Source of the DNA: Cellulomonas soli
Lineage (GTDB): Bacteria; Actinomycetota; Actinomycetes; Actinomycetales; Cellulomonadaceae
Assembly: GCF_013409305.1 (NCBI RefSeq)
Contig: NZ_JACBZJ010000001.1
Location: 806,001 to 870,000 of the forward strand
DNA: 64,000 bases
Reading direction: 5' to 3'
Shown here: positions 56,675 to 64,000 of the stretch, piece after piece
Layout of the letters: every line of letters begins with the position of its first letter
Numbering within the stretch: the stretch's first letter is position 1
The notes under the pieces: generated by a model
Told to the model about the DNA's origin: nothing
What the model saw: the letters and a program-made list of their open reading frames with translations, nothing else
The model's database searches: none
Program-made: the position numbers and the translations under genes

Positions 56675-58221
56675 TCGTCAGTCCCTTCGACCGAGGTGGC
56701 GGACACGACGGCGGGGACGTCGTCGACGCCGACCTGCTCGAGCGTGTGGTGCGCGGGTTCGCGCACCAGGGTGAGCGCAGGGCCCGGGACGAAGCCGAGC
56801 ACGAGCATGACGGCGATCAGCGGCCCGACGGCCCAGCGCTCGCGCCAGGCCAGGTCGCTCGTGCCCTCGAGACCCGGGCGGACCGGACCGGTGAAGACCC
56901 GCTGGTAGAGCCAGAGCACGTAGATCGCGGCCAGCACGACGCCCAGGCTGGCGACGATCGACGCGGCGGGGTGCCGGGCGAACGTGCCGACCAGGACGAG
57001 GAACTCGCTGACGAACGTCGACAGGCCGGGCAGCGAGAGCGCCGACAGACCGGCGACCAGGAACGTCCCCGCGAGGACCGGGACGACCTTCTGCAGCCCG
57101 CCGAAGTCGGCGATCTGCGCCGAGCCCCGCCGTGCCACCAGGAACCCGACCAGCAGGAACAGCGCACCCGTGGAGAACCCGTGGTTGACCATGTAGAACG
57201 ACGAGCCGGCGATCGACGTCGAGGTGAACGCGAAGATGCCCAGGACGATGAAGCCGAAGTGCGACACCGAGGTGTACGCGACGAGCCGGAACATGTCCTT
57301 CTGCCCGAGGGCCAGCAGCGCCCCGTAGAGGATCGACACGACGGCCAGCACGATGACGACCGGCGCCGCCCAGCGGGAGGCCGCGGGGAACAGCGGCAGG
57401 CACAGCGTCAGCATCCCGAACGTGCCGACCTTGTCCAGCACGCCGACCAGCAGCGTCGAGGTGCCCGCCGGTGCCTGCTCGGCCGCGTCGGGCAGCCAGG
57501 TGTGCACCGGGAACATCGGAGCCTTGACGGCGAACGCGACGAAGAAGCCGACGAACAGCCACTTCTCCAGCGTCGGGTCGAGCGGCAGACCGACGAGGGT
57601 GTCGATGAGGAAGCCCTGCGAACCCCCCGGCCCCTGCAGGTACAGGCCGATGACCGCGACGAGCATCACGAGCCCGCCGGCGAGGCCGAAGAGCAGGAAC
57701 TTGACCGCGGCGTACCGCCGCTGGGCCCCGCCGTACGCGCCGATCATGAAGTAGACCGGGATGAGCATCGCCTCGAAGACGACGTAGAAGAGGAACAGGT
57801 CGCGCGCGGCGAAGACCAGCACGATGAACACCTCGAGCAGCAGCACGAGGGCCAGGTACCGGCGCAGCTTGTCGGAGGCGGCGTCGTCGCTGCCCTGCTC
57901 GCGCCACGCGGCCAGGATCACCAGCGGCACGAGCAGCACGGACATGAGCACGAGCGCGAGGCCCACGCCGTCGACCGCGACCGCGTAGGAGACGCCGAGC
58001 TGCGGGATCCACTCGTGGGTCTCGGCGAGCTGGTGGGTGCCGGCCGCGGAGGTGTCGAACGCGCTCAGCGCAGCGACGGCGAGGGCCAGCTCGGCCAGGG
58101 CGAAGCCGAGCGCGACACCGCGCGCCCGGGACCGCACACCGGCGGGCAGGACCCACAGCGTCACCGCTCCGAGCAGCGGCAGGACGACCAGGGCGGTCAG
58201 CCAGGGGAAGGAGGACGACAT
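56671..58221 (-). CDS. nuoM: NADH-quinone oxidoreductase subunit M
   Basis: A 516-residue proton-pumping antiporter-like subunit. LFAAR..YVVFEAMLIPVYFMIG with the conserved Glu, KAPMFPVHTWLPDA and RLVAYTSVSHFGF identify NuoM and its channel lysines. About 14 helices. It lies between nuoL (15-base gap) and nuoN (overlap). Together with L and N it forms the membrane arm that couples NADH oxidation to proton export. Confidence 0.96.
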   Translation of the reverse strand: MSSSFPWLTALVVLPLLGAVTLWVLPAGVRSRARGVALGFALAELALAVAALSAFDTSAAGTHQLAETHEWIPQLGVSYAVAVDGVGLALVLMSVLLVPLVILAAWREQGSDDAASDKLRRYLALVLLLEVFIVLVFAARDLFLFYVVFEAMLIPVYFMIGAYGGAQRRYAAVKFLLFGLAGGLVMLVAVIGLYLQGPGGSQGFLIDTLVGLPLDPTLEKWLFVGFFVAFAVKAPMFPVHTWLPDAAEQAPAGTSTLLVGVLDKVGTFGMLTLCLPLFPAASRWAAPVVIVLAVVSILYGALLALGQKDMFRLVAYTSVSHFGFIVLGIFAFTSTSIAGSSFYMVNHGFSTGALFLLVGFLVARRGSAQIADFGGLQKVVPVLAGTFLVAGLSALSLPGLSTFVSEFLVLVGTFARHPAASIVASLGVVLAAIYVLWLYQRVFTGPVRPGLEGTSDLAWRERWAVGPLIAVMLVLGFVPGPALTLVREPAHHTLEQVGVDDVPAVVSATSVEGTDE

Positions 58222-58236
58222 CGTTCGGTGCTCTCC

Positions 58237-60198
58237 TCAGCTCTGGGCGACCAGGACGGCGGCCACGAGGACGACGAGACCCAGGAGCATCGTCGCGGCG
58301 TACGTGCGTGCGAAGCCGGTCTGCGTCTTGCGGACCACCTCGCCGAGCCCGACCGCACCGCGTCCGACGCCGGTGGCGGCGCCGTCCACGAGGGTGCGGT
58401 CGGCGTAGACGAGGGACCGGGTCAGGTGCTGACCGGGCTCGACCAGCAGGGCGTCGTTGACGGCGTCCTGGTAGAGGTCGACGCGGGCGGCCCGGGTGAG
58501 CACGGTGCCGACGGGCGGCGTGACCGGCACGGTGCCGACCGCGTAGCGACGCCAGGCGATCACCAGACCGGCGACGACGACCGCGAGGGTCAGCGTGACC
58601 AGCAGCCAGACCGGCAGCACCGGCTCCTCGTGCTCGACGTGCCCGGTGACGGGCGCGAGCCACGTGGTGAACCGGTCGCCCGTCGCGAGCACCAGGCCGA
58701 GCCCGGCCGAGCCGACCGCGAGGATGATCATCGGCCACGTCATGAGCGCCGGGGACTCGTGCGGGTGCTGCTCGTGCCCGTCGCGGGTCTGCGACCAGCG
58801 CCGCTGCCCCTCGAACGTCATGAAGAACAGGCGCGACATGTAGAACGCGGTGATGCCGGCGCCGAGGAGCGCGACCGAGCCGAAGACCCACGGCCGCCAG
58901 CCCTCGCCGACGAACGCGGCCTCGATGATCTTGTCCTTGGACCAGAAGCCGGAGAACGGCGGGATGCCCAGGATCGCGAGCCAGCCCAGGCCGAACGTGG
59001 CCCACGTGATCTTCATGTAGCGGCCGAGCCCGCCGAAGCGGCGCATGTCGACCTGGTCGTCCATGCCGTGCATGACCGACCCGGCACCGAGGAACATCCC
59101 GGCCTTGAAGAAGCCGTGCGTGAGCAGGTGGAAGATCGCGAACGCGGCACCGATCGGGCCGAGGCCCGCGGCGAGCATCATGTAGCCGATCTGCGACATG
59201 GTCGAGGCGGCCAGCGCCTTCTTGATGTCGTCCTTCGCGCAACCGACGATCGCCCCGAAGAGCAGGGTGATCGCACCGACGACGACCACGACGAGCTGCG
59301 CGGTCGGCGTGCCGTCGAACACGGGTGCGGAGCGGACCACCAGGTAGACGCCCGCGGTGACCATGGTCGCGGCGTGGATGAGCGCGGAGACGGGCGTCGG
59401 GCCCGCCATCGCGTCGCCGAGCCAGGACTGCAGCGGGAACTGCGCCGACTTGCCGCACGCGGCCAGCAGGAGCATGAGCCCGATCGCGGTGAGCGTGCCT
59501 TCGCTGGCACCGGCCGCGCCCTCGTGCACGGTCGCGAAGTCGACCCCGCCGAACTGGGCGAACATCAGACCGAGCGCCGTGAGCAGGCCCAGGTCACCGA
59601 TGCGGTTGGCCACGAACGCCTTCTTCGCGGCGACCGCGTAGGGCAGGTGGTGGTTCCAGAAGCCGATGAGCAGGTAGGACGCCAGGCCGACACCCTCCCA
59701 GCCGACGAACAGCAGCAGGTAGGAGTTCGCCAGGACGAGCACGAGCATCGCGGCGACGAACAGGTTGAGGTACGCGAAGAACCGCCGCCGGTCCGTGTCG
59801 TGGTCCATGTAGGCCACGGAGTACACGTGGATGAGCGAGCCGACGAACGTCACCAGCAGGACGAACGTCAGCGAGAGCGGGTCGACCCGCAGACCGGCGT
59901 CGAGGCTGAACGTGCCCGCGTCGATCCAGGTGCCCAGCGGCACGTCGAGGATGCGCGCGTCCGAGGGCCGTCCGAGCAGGTCGAGCAGCAGGACCGCGCC
60001 GAGCACGAAGGCCGCGGACGAGGCGAGGACGCCGAGCCAGTGGCCCCAGCGGTCGCTGCGTCGGCCGAGCAGCAGCAGCACCGCGGCGGACAGCAGCGGC
60101 AGCAGCACCAGCCAGGGCGCCAGCGTCACGACGCCGTCGGCGTCCTGGGCAACGGGGACGGCGGCCTCCCACGGGAGGACGGAGGTCAGGGTGTGCAC
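58237..60198 (-). CDS. nuoL: NADH-quinone oxidoreductase subunit L
   Basis: A 653-residue distal antiporter-like subunit with the long lateral helix at the C-terminus. [56 protein letters not shown] and [12 protein letters not shown] are diagnostic. About 16 helices. GTG start, 10 bases after nuoK. The loop around [10 protein letters not shown] is rich in His. Confidence 0.96.
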   Translation of the reverse strand: MHTLTSVLPWEAAVPVAQDADGVVTLAPWLVLLPLLSAAVLLLLGRRSDRWGHWLGVLASSAAFVLGAVLLLDLLGRPSDARILDVPLGTWIDAGTFSLDAGLRVDPLSLTFVLLVTFVGSLIHVYSVAYMDHDTDRRRFFAYLNLFVAAMLVLVLANSYLLLFVGWEGVGLASYLLIGFWNHHLPYAVAAKKAFVANRIGDLGLLTALGLMFAQFGGVDFATVHEGAAGASEGTLTAIGLMLLLAACGKSAQFPLQSWLGDAMAGPTPVSALIHAATMVTAGVYLVVRSAPVFDGTPTAQLVVVVVGAITLLFGAIVGCAKDDIKKALAASTMSQIGYMMLAAGLGPIGAAFAIFHLLTHGFFKAGMFLGAGSVMHGMDDQVDMRRFGGLGRYMKITWATFGLGWLAILGIPPFSGFWSKDKIIEAAFVGEGWRPWVFGSVALLGAGITAFYMSRLFFMTFEGQRRWSQTRDGHEQHPHESPALMTWPMIILAVGSAGLGLVLATGDRFTTWLAPVTGHVEHEEPVLPVWLLVTLTLAVVVAGLVIAWRRYAVGTVPVTPPVGTVLTRAARVDLYQDAVNDALLVEPGQHLTRSLVYADRTLVDGAATGVGRGAVGLGEVVRKTQTGFARTYAATMLLGLVVLVAAVLVAQS

Positions 60199-60208
60199 GT
60201 GCCGCCCC

Positions 60209-60508
60209 TCAGCTCTTCAACAGGTTGACGTCGTCGACCGAGGCCGAGCGGCGGGTCCGGAAGATCGCGACGATGATCGCCAGGCCGACGACGACCTCGG
60301 CGGCCGCCACGACCATGACGAAGAACGCGAGCGTCTGCCCGGTGAGGTTCCCCTGGATCCGCGAGAACGTCACGAGCGCGAGGTTCGTCGCGTTGAGCAT
60401 GACCTCGACGCCCATGAACACGATGATCGCGTTGCGGCGCAGCAGCACCGTCGTCGCGCCGATCGTGAACAGGATCGACGACAGCACCAGGTAGTGCGTG
60501 AGGCTCAC
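60209..60508 (-). CDS. nuoK: NADH-quinone oxidoreductase subunit K
   Basis: A 99-residue, three-helix subunit: [40 protein letters not shown] with the channel Glu, and [20 protein letters not shown] with the second Glu. Start GTG 60508 overlaps the nuoJ stop (GTGA). It carries part of the E-channel of the membrane arm. Confidence 0.95.
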   Translation of the reverse strand: MSLTHYLVLSSILFTIGATTVLLRRNAIIVFMGVEVMLNATNLALVTFSRIQGNLTGQTLAFFVMVVAAAEVVVGLAIIVAIFRTRRSASVDDVNLLKS

Positions 60509-61383
60509 CGGCCCTCCTCCTGTCCGACCGCTCCGTCTGTGGCTGCCGCGCCCGGCCCCGGGCTCGCGCCCTCGAGCTCGACCGGCTCGTCCGCCGCGTG
60601 ACCGGCGAGCACCCGCTCGGTGCGGGCGGAGAACTCGGCCGCGTCGGCCTCCTGGCCGCGGACCCGCAGCACGCGCGGCACCGAGTGCTCGAGCGGCTGC
60701 CCGTCGGGTCCGAGCGCGGGGACGTCCATCGCGTTGTGCCGGGCGTACACGCCGGGTGCCGGCAGGGGCGTGAGCACCGCACCGGCGGCGACCCGGGCGT
60801 TGGCGCGCTCCTTCTGGCCGAGGTGCCGGGTGAGCCGCTGCCGGTGGGTGAGCACGAGGGCCCCGAGCGCGGCGGTGACGAGCAGCGCACCGACGACCTC
60901 GAACGCGAACACGTAGTCGCCGAAGACGACGTGGGCGATGCCGACGGGGTTCGAGGCCGCGTCGGCCTCGGCCAGGCCCTTGGGCTGCCCGTACGTCGCG
61001 TTGCCGACCACACCCGCCAGCACGACCCCGAGGCCCACACCCGCGAGCAGCCCGATCCAGCGCTGGCCGCGCAGGGTCTCCACGAGCGAGTCGGAGGCGT
61101 CGACACCGACCAGCATGAGCACGAACAGGAACAGCATCATGACGGCGCCGGTGTACACGACGACCTGCACGATGCCGAGGAACACCGCGTCCTGCGCGAC
61201 GTAGAGGAACGCCAGGCTGATCATGACCACGACGACGGCGAGCGCCGCGTGCACCGCCTTCCGGGCGAACAGCAGCCCCAGCGCGGCGAGCACGATGACC
61301 GGACCGAGCACCCAGAACAGCACGGCCTCGGCCGTGGTCGTGGTGCCCGCGTCCGTGAGGGACGTGACGAGGACCGCGCTCAC
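60505..61383 (-). CDS. nuoJ: NADH-quinone oxidoreductase subunit J
   Basis: A 292-residue subunit. Five helices lie in the first 170 residues, with [26 protein letters not shown] as the conserved core (quoted in pieces: [25 protein letters not shown]). The C-terminal 120 residues are a charged soluble tail, longer than in Escherichia coli. GTG 61383 overlaps the nuoI stop. Confidence 0.94.
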   Translation of the reverse strand: MSAVLVTSLTDAGTTTTAEAVLFWVLGPVIVLAALGLLFARKAVHAALAVVVVMISLAFLYVAQDAVFLGIVQVVVYTGAVMMLFLFVLMLVGVDASDSLVETLRGQRWIGLLAGVGLGVVLAGVVGNATYGQPKGLAEADAASNPVGIAHVVFGDYVFAFEVVGALLVTAALGALVLTHRQRLTRHLGQKERANARVAAGAVLTPLPAPGVYARHNAMDVPALGPDGQPLEHSVPRVLRVRGQEADAAEFSARTERVLAGHAADEPVELEGASPGPGAAATDGAVGQEEGR

Positions 61384-62168
61384 TTCGACCCCTGCTTCGT
61401 GGCGGCGGCGTTGCGCGCGTACTGCGCGGCGGCCGTGGCGCCGATGGTCTGGACGGGTTCGGGCCCGGCGTTGGCCGGCAGCGTCGGGTCGTCGGGGCGG
61501 TGCTCGGTGACCCACGCGACCTGGTCGTCGGTGGTCCCGGTGACCTCACCGCGGTAGTACTCGGTGTCCGTGGTGCCCTCGACCATGGGGTGCGGCGCGG
61601 CCAGCATGCCTGAGCGCATCGGCGCGAGCAGGTCGTCCTTCTCCCAGATCATCCCGGCACGCGTCGGCCCGGCGAGCTCGAACTCGTTGGTCATCGTCAG
61701 CGCCCGCGTCGGGCACGCCTCGATGCACAGGCCGCAGAAGATGCAGCGCAGGTAGTTGATCTCGTAGACGCGCCCGTAGCGCTCCCCCGGCGAGAACTGC
61801 TCGTCCGGGGTGTTCTCGGCCGCCTCGACGTAGATCGCGTCCGCGGGGCACGCCCAGGCGCACAGCTCGCAGCCGATGCACTTCTCCAGCCCGTCGGCGT
61901 ACCGGTTGAGCTGGTGACGGCCGTGGTAGCGCGGCTTCGTCCGCGCGCTCTCCGACGGGTACTGCTCGGTGACCGTCGGGCGGAAGAAGTTCGAGATCGT
62001 GACCCCGAACCCGCCTGCCGGTGCGAGCATCCCGGCCAGGCCGGTGCGCTGCGGGATGAGCGAGCGGTACGGCTCCTCGACCGGGCGCCCGACCTCGCGG
62101 CCGCTCGCGTCCTTCGGGTCACGGGCCGGTTCGACGGACCTCGTCTCGTCCTTCGCGTCGTCAGTCAC
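61380..62168 (-). CDS. nuoI: NADH-quinone oxidoreductase subunit I
   Basis: A 262-residue iron-sulfur subunit with two ferredoxin motifs, [12 protein letters not shown] and [12 protein letters not shown], which hold the two [4Fe-4S] clusters N6a/N6b leading to the quinone site. The N-terminal 50 residues and a C-terminal 70-residue extension are typical of actinobacterial forms. ATG overlaps nuoH by 8 bases. Confidence 0.96.
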   Translation of the reverse strand: MTDDAKDETRSVEPARDPKDASGREVGRPVEEPYRSLIPQRTGLAGMLAPAGGFGVTISNFFRPTVTEQYPSESARTKPRYHGRHQLNRYADGLEKCIGCELCAWACPADAIYVEAAENTPDEQFSPGERYGRVYEINYLRCIFCGLCIEACPTRALTMTNEFELAGPTRAGMIWEKDDLLAPMRSGMLAAPHPMVEGTTDTEYYRGEVTGTTDDQVAWVTEHRPDDPTLPANAGPEPVQTIGATAAAQYARNAAATKQGSK

Positions 62169-63543
62169 CGTGCACCTCCTTCGGGGTCTGCGGTCCGGAG
62201 CCGTCGGAGGCGTCCGACGACGGGGAGGCGGCGGCCATCGCCGCGGCGGCCTGACGAGCCTTGCGCGGCGAGGGCGGGAGCACCTGGCCGGGCAGCGGCG
62301 GCACCGGGTAGCCGGCGGCGAACGGGTCGATGACGACGGGCTCGCGCGGGGCCGTCCCGCCGGGCGGTGCGGGCTTCTTCTCGGGCACGAGGAAGGAGAC
62401 GACCAGCGCGGCCAGCACCACGCCGGCGAGCACGAAGAGCACGGTGCGCAGGTCCCAGCCGGAGAACTGCCGGACTCCCTGCACGATCGACACGCAGAAC
62501 ACCCAGGTCAGCGCGGCGGGGATCAGCACCTTCCAGCCGAGCTTCATGAACTGGTCGTAGCGGAAGCGCAGGACCGAGCCGCGGATCCACACGAACACGA
62601 ACATGAACAGCCACAGCTTGGCCAGGAACCACAGGACGGGCCACCAGCCGGTGTTGAACATGCCGTCGTTGATCGCCGACAGCGGCCACGGTGCGCGCCA
62701 CCCGCCGAAGAACAACGTGGTCGCGACGGCCGAGACGTTGATCATGTTGATGTACTCGGCCAGGAAGAACCACGCGAACTTCATCGAGGAGTACTCGGTG
62801 GTGTACCCGCCGACCAGCTCGCCCTCGGCCTCGGGGAGGTCGAACGGCAGGCGGTTCGTCTCACCGACCATCGAGATCACGTAGATGACGAACGCGGGTG
62901 CCAGGGGCAGGAACCACCAGATCTGGGTCTGGGAGTCGACGATCTGCGAGGTCGACATCGAGCCGGCCATGATGAACACCGACACGAGCGAGAGGCCCAT
63001 GGCCAGCTCGTAGGAGATCACCTGGGCCGTCGACCGCACCCCGCCGAGCAGCGGATACGTCGAGTTGGACGACCAGCCGCCGAGCACGATGCCGTACACG
63101 CCCACCGACGCGCACGCCAGGATGTACAGCACCGCGACCGGGAAGTCGGTCAGCTGCAGCGGCGTGATCACGCCGAAGATGTTGACCTCGGGCCCGAACG
63201 GGATGACCGCGAACGTCAGCAGCGAGCAGAACACCGCGATCATCGGCGCGACGATGTAGACGAGCTTGTCGGCCGCCTTGACGGTGATGTCCTCCTTGAC
63301 CAGGAGCTTCATCGCGTCGGCCAGGGACTGCAGCAGGCCGAGGGGTCCGTGCACGTTCGGGCCGGGGCGCACCTGCATGCGGGCGACGACGCGGCGCTCG
63401 AACCAGATCGCGATGAGCACGCTGGTCAGCAGGAACACGATGATCGCGACGGCCTTGAGCAACCAGACCCAGAACACGTCCTGGCCGAAGTCGGCCACGA
63501 CCGGGGTCACGGCAGCCCCGTGCAGCGCGGCGGATGCGCTCAC
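62161..63543 (-). CDS. nuoH: NADH-quinone oxidoreductase subunit H
   Basis: A 460-residue heel subunit that forms the quinone chamber. [15 protein letters not shown], the [10 protein letters not shown] segment, [20 protein letters not shown] and [17 protein letters not shown] are diagnostic. Eight to nine helices are followed by an unusually long Pro/Ala-rich C-terminal tail (about residues 385-460). GTG 63543 overlaps the nuoG stop by 4 bases. Confidence 0.96.
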   Translation of the reverse strand: MSASAALHGAAVTPVVADFGQDVFWVWLLKAVAIIVFLLTSVLIAIWFERRVVARMQVRPGPNVHGPLGLLQSLADAMKLLVKEDITVKAADKLVYIVAPMIAVFCSLLTFAVIPFGPEVNIFGVITPLQLTDFPVAVLYILACASVGVYGIVLGGWSSNSTYPLLGGVRSTAQVISYELAMGLSLVSVFIMAGSMSTSQIVDSQTQIWWFLPLAPAFVIYVISMVGETNRLPFDLPEAEGELVGGYTTEYSSMKFAWFFLAEYINMINVSAVATTLFFGGWRAPWPLSAINDGMFNTGWWPVLWFLAKLWLFMFVFVWIRGSVLRFRYDQFMKLGWKVLIPAALTWVFCVSIVQGVRQFSGWDLRTVLFVLAGVVLAALVVSFLVPEKKPAPPGGTAPREPVVIDPFAAGYPVPPLPGQVLPPSPRKARQAAAAMAAASPSSDASDGSGPQTPKEVHGD

Positions 63544-64000
63544 GCGTCGACCTCCTCGGCGACGGCGACCGTGGTGGTCGCGGCGGCGATGCGGACGACG
63601 TCGCCCGCGTCGGCGTGCAGGGTGTCGCGCACCGCGCTGCCGACCGCGTTGGTCGGCAACCACACGACGTGGTCGAGCATCGCGGTGACGGCCACCGGCA
63701 GGGTGATCGTGCCGGCGTCGGTGCTCACGGCGAGCGGCTCGCCGTCGGCGACGCCCGCGAGCTGCGCGGTCACCTCCGAGACCCGGGCGACCGGACGCTT
63801 GGCGGTTCCGGCGAGGAACGGCTCACCGGTCTGCAGCCGCCCGGCGTCGAGCAGCTGGTGCCAGGTGGCCAGGACGGCCGTGCCCGCGGCGACGGCCGGC
63901 GGCTCGGCCGGCTCGACGCCGGGCGCGTCCACGCGGGCGCCGTCCCAGCCGCCGATCTGGTCGAGCTCGTCGTGCACCGCGGTGAGCGTGGGCAGCCCGA
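63540..64000 (-). CDS. nuoG: NADH-quinone oxidoreductase subunit G, C-terminal part (5' end outside window)
   Basis: The frame is open to the window edge. About 153 C-terminal residues are visible: [22 protein letters not shown] and a beta-rich molybdopterin-dinucleotide-binding-like domain ([31 protein letters not shown]). The [Fe-S] part lies outside. Assignment rests on this C-terminal domain and its overlap with nuoH. Confidence 0.85.
   Translation of the reverse strand, partial: GLPTLTAVHDELDQIGGWDGARVDAPGVEPAEPPAVAAGTAVLATWHQLLDAGRLQTGEPFLAGTAKRPVARVSEVTAQLAGVADGEPLAVSTDAGTITLPVAVTAMLDHVVWLPTNAVGSAVRDTLHADAGDVVRIAAATTTVAVAEEVDA

Overview
This window comes from a very GC-rich actinobacterium, most likely of the Cellulomonas / Promicromonospora group. 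That placement is an inference from base composition, frequent GTG starts, long antisense shadow frames, the NDH-1 and type VII gene content, and the run tRNA-Thr, tRNA-Met, rpmG, hadA, hadB, murB, add that is familiar in actinobacteria. No marker in the window fixes the genus.

1-11.5 kb is housekeeping: the tail of an OmpR-type response regulator, adenosine deaminase, a membrane protein with a YtrA-type GntR regulator, murB, two MFS transporters divergent from a LacI regulator, the paired MaoC-type dehydratases, rpmG, three tRNAs, a lipoprotein and yajQ. The MFS/lacI cassette appears to split murB from hadB. 11.5-26 kb holds a 2578-residue LALTG-anchored surface protein, a LuxR-type regulator, htpX, an amino-acid-type ABC transporter and a ferredoxin-NADP reductase.

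26.2-53.8 kb is a type VII (ESX-like) secretion locus. On the minus strand lie a PP2C phosphatase, mycosin, EccB and EccD. Divergently follow two WXG100 proteins, a small helical protein, three tandem membrane-anchored mycosin-like proteins (1270-bp period), a large helical candidate substrate, a YbaB-like protein and an EspC-like protein. These lead into a TNT-domain (NAD glycohydrolase) toxin with an adjacent putative immunity gene. From 40 to 45 kb there is an array of further cassettes and debris: an orphan TNT domain with partner, an SseB-like protein, remnants of toxin C-termini, a frameshifted ADP-ribosyltransferase-like gene, three orphan immunity paralogues and broken copies. The locus closes with a second EccD-like protein, the EccC ATPase, and two zinc-ribbon/RDD/FHA proteins that flank them. 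The likely logic is a secretion machine (EccB, EccC, EccD, mycosin), Esx and helical substrates, toxin payloads with immunity, and phospho-dependent control through FHA proteins and PP2C. No EccE, EccA or Ser/Thr kinase is in the window.

53.8-64 kb carries a polyprenyl diphosphate synthase and the distal part of the complex I operon (nuoG partial, H, I, J, K, L, M, N) on the minus strand. The most unusual content is the toxin/immunity array and the three mosaic mycosin-like genes, which keep the catalytic Asp, His and Ser but lack the usual oxyanion-hole Asn.
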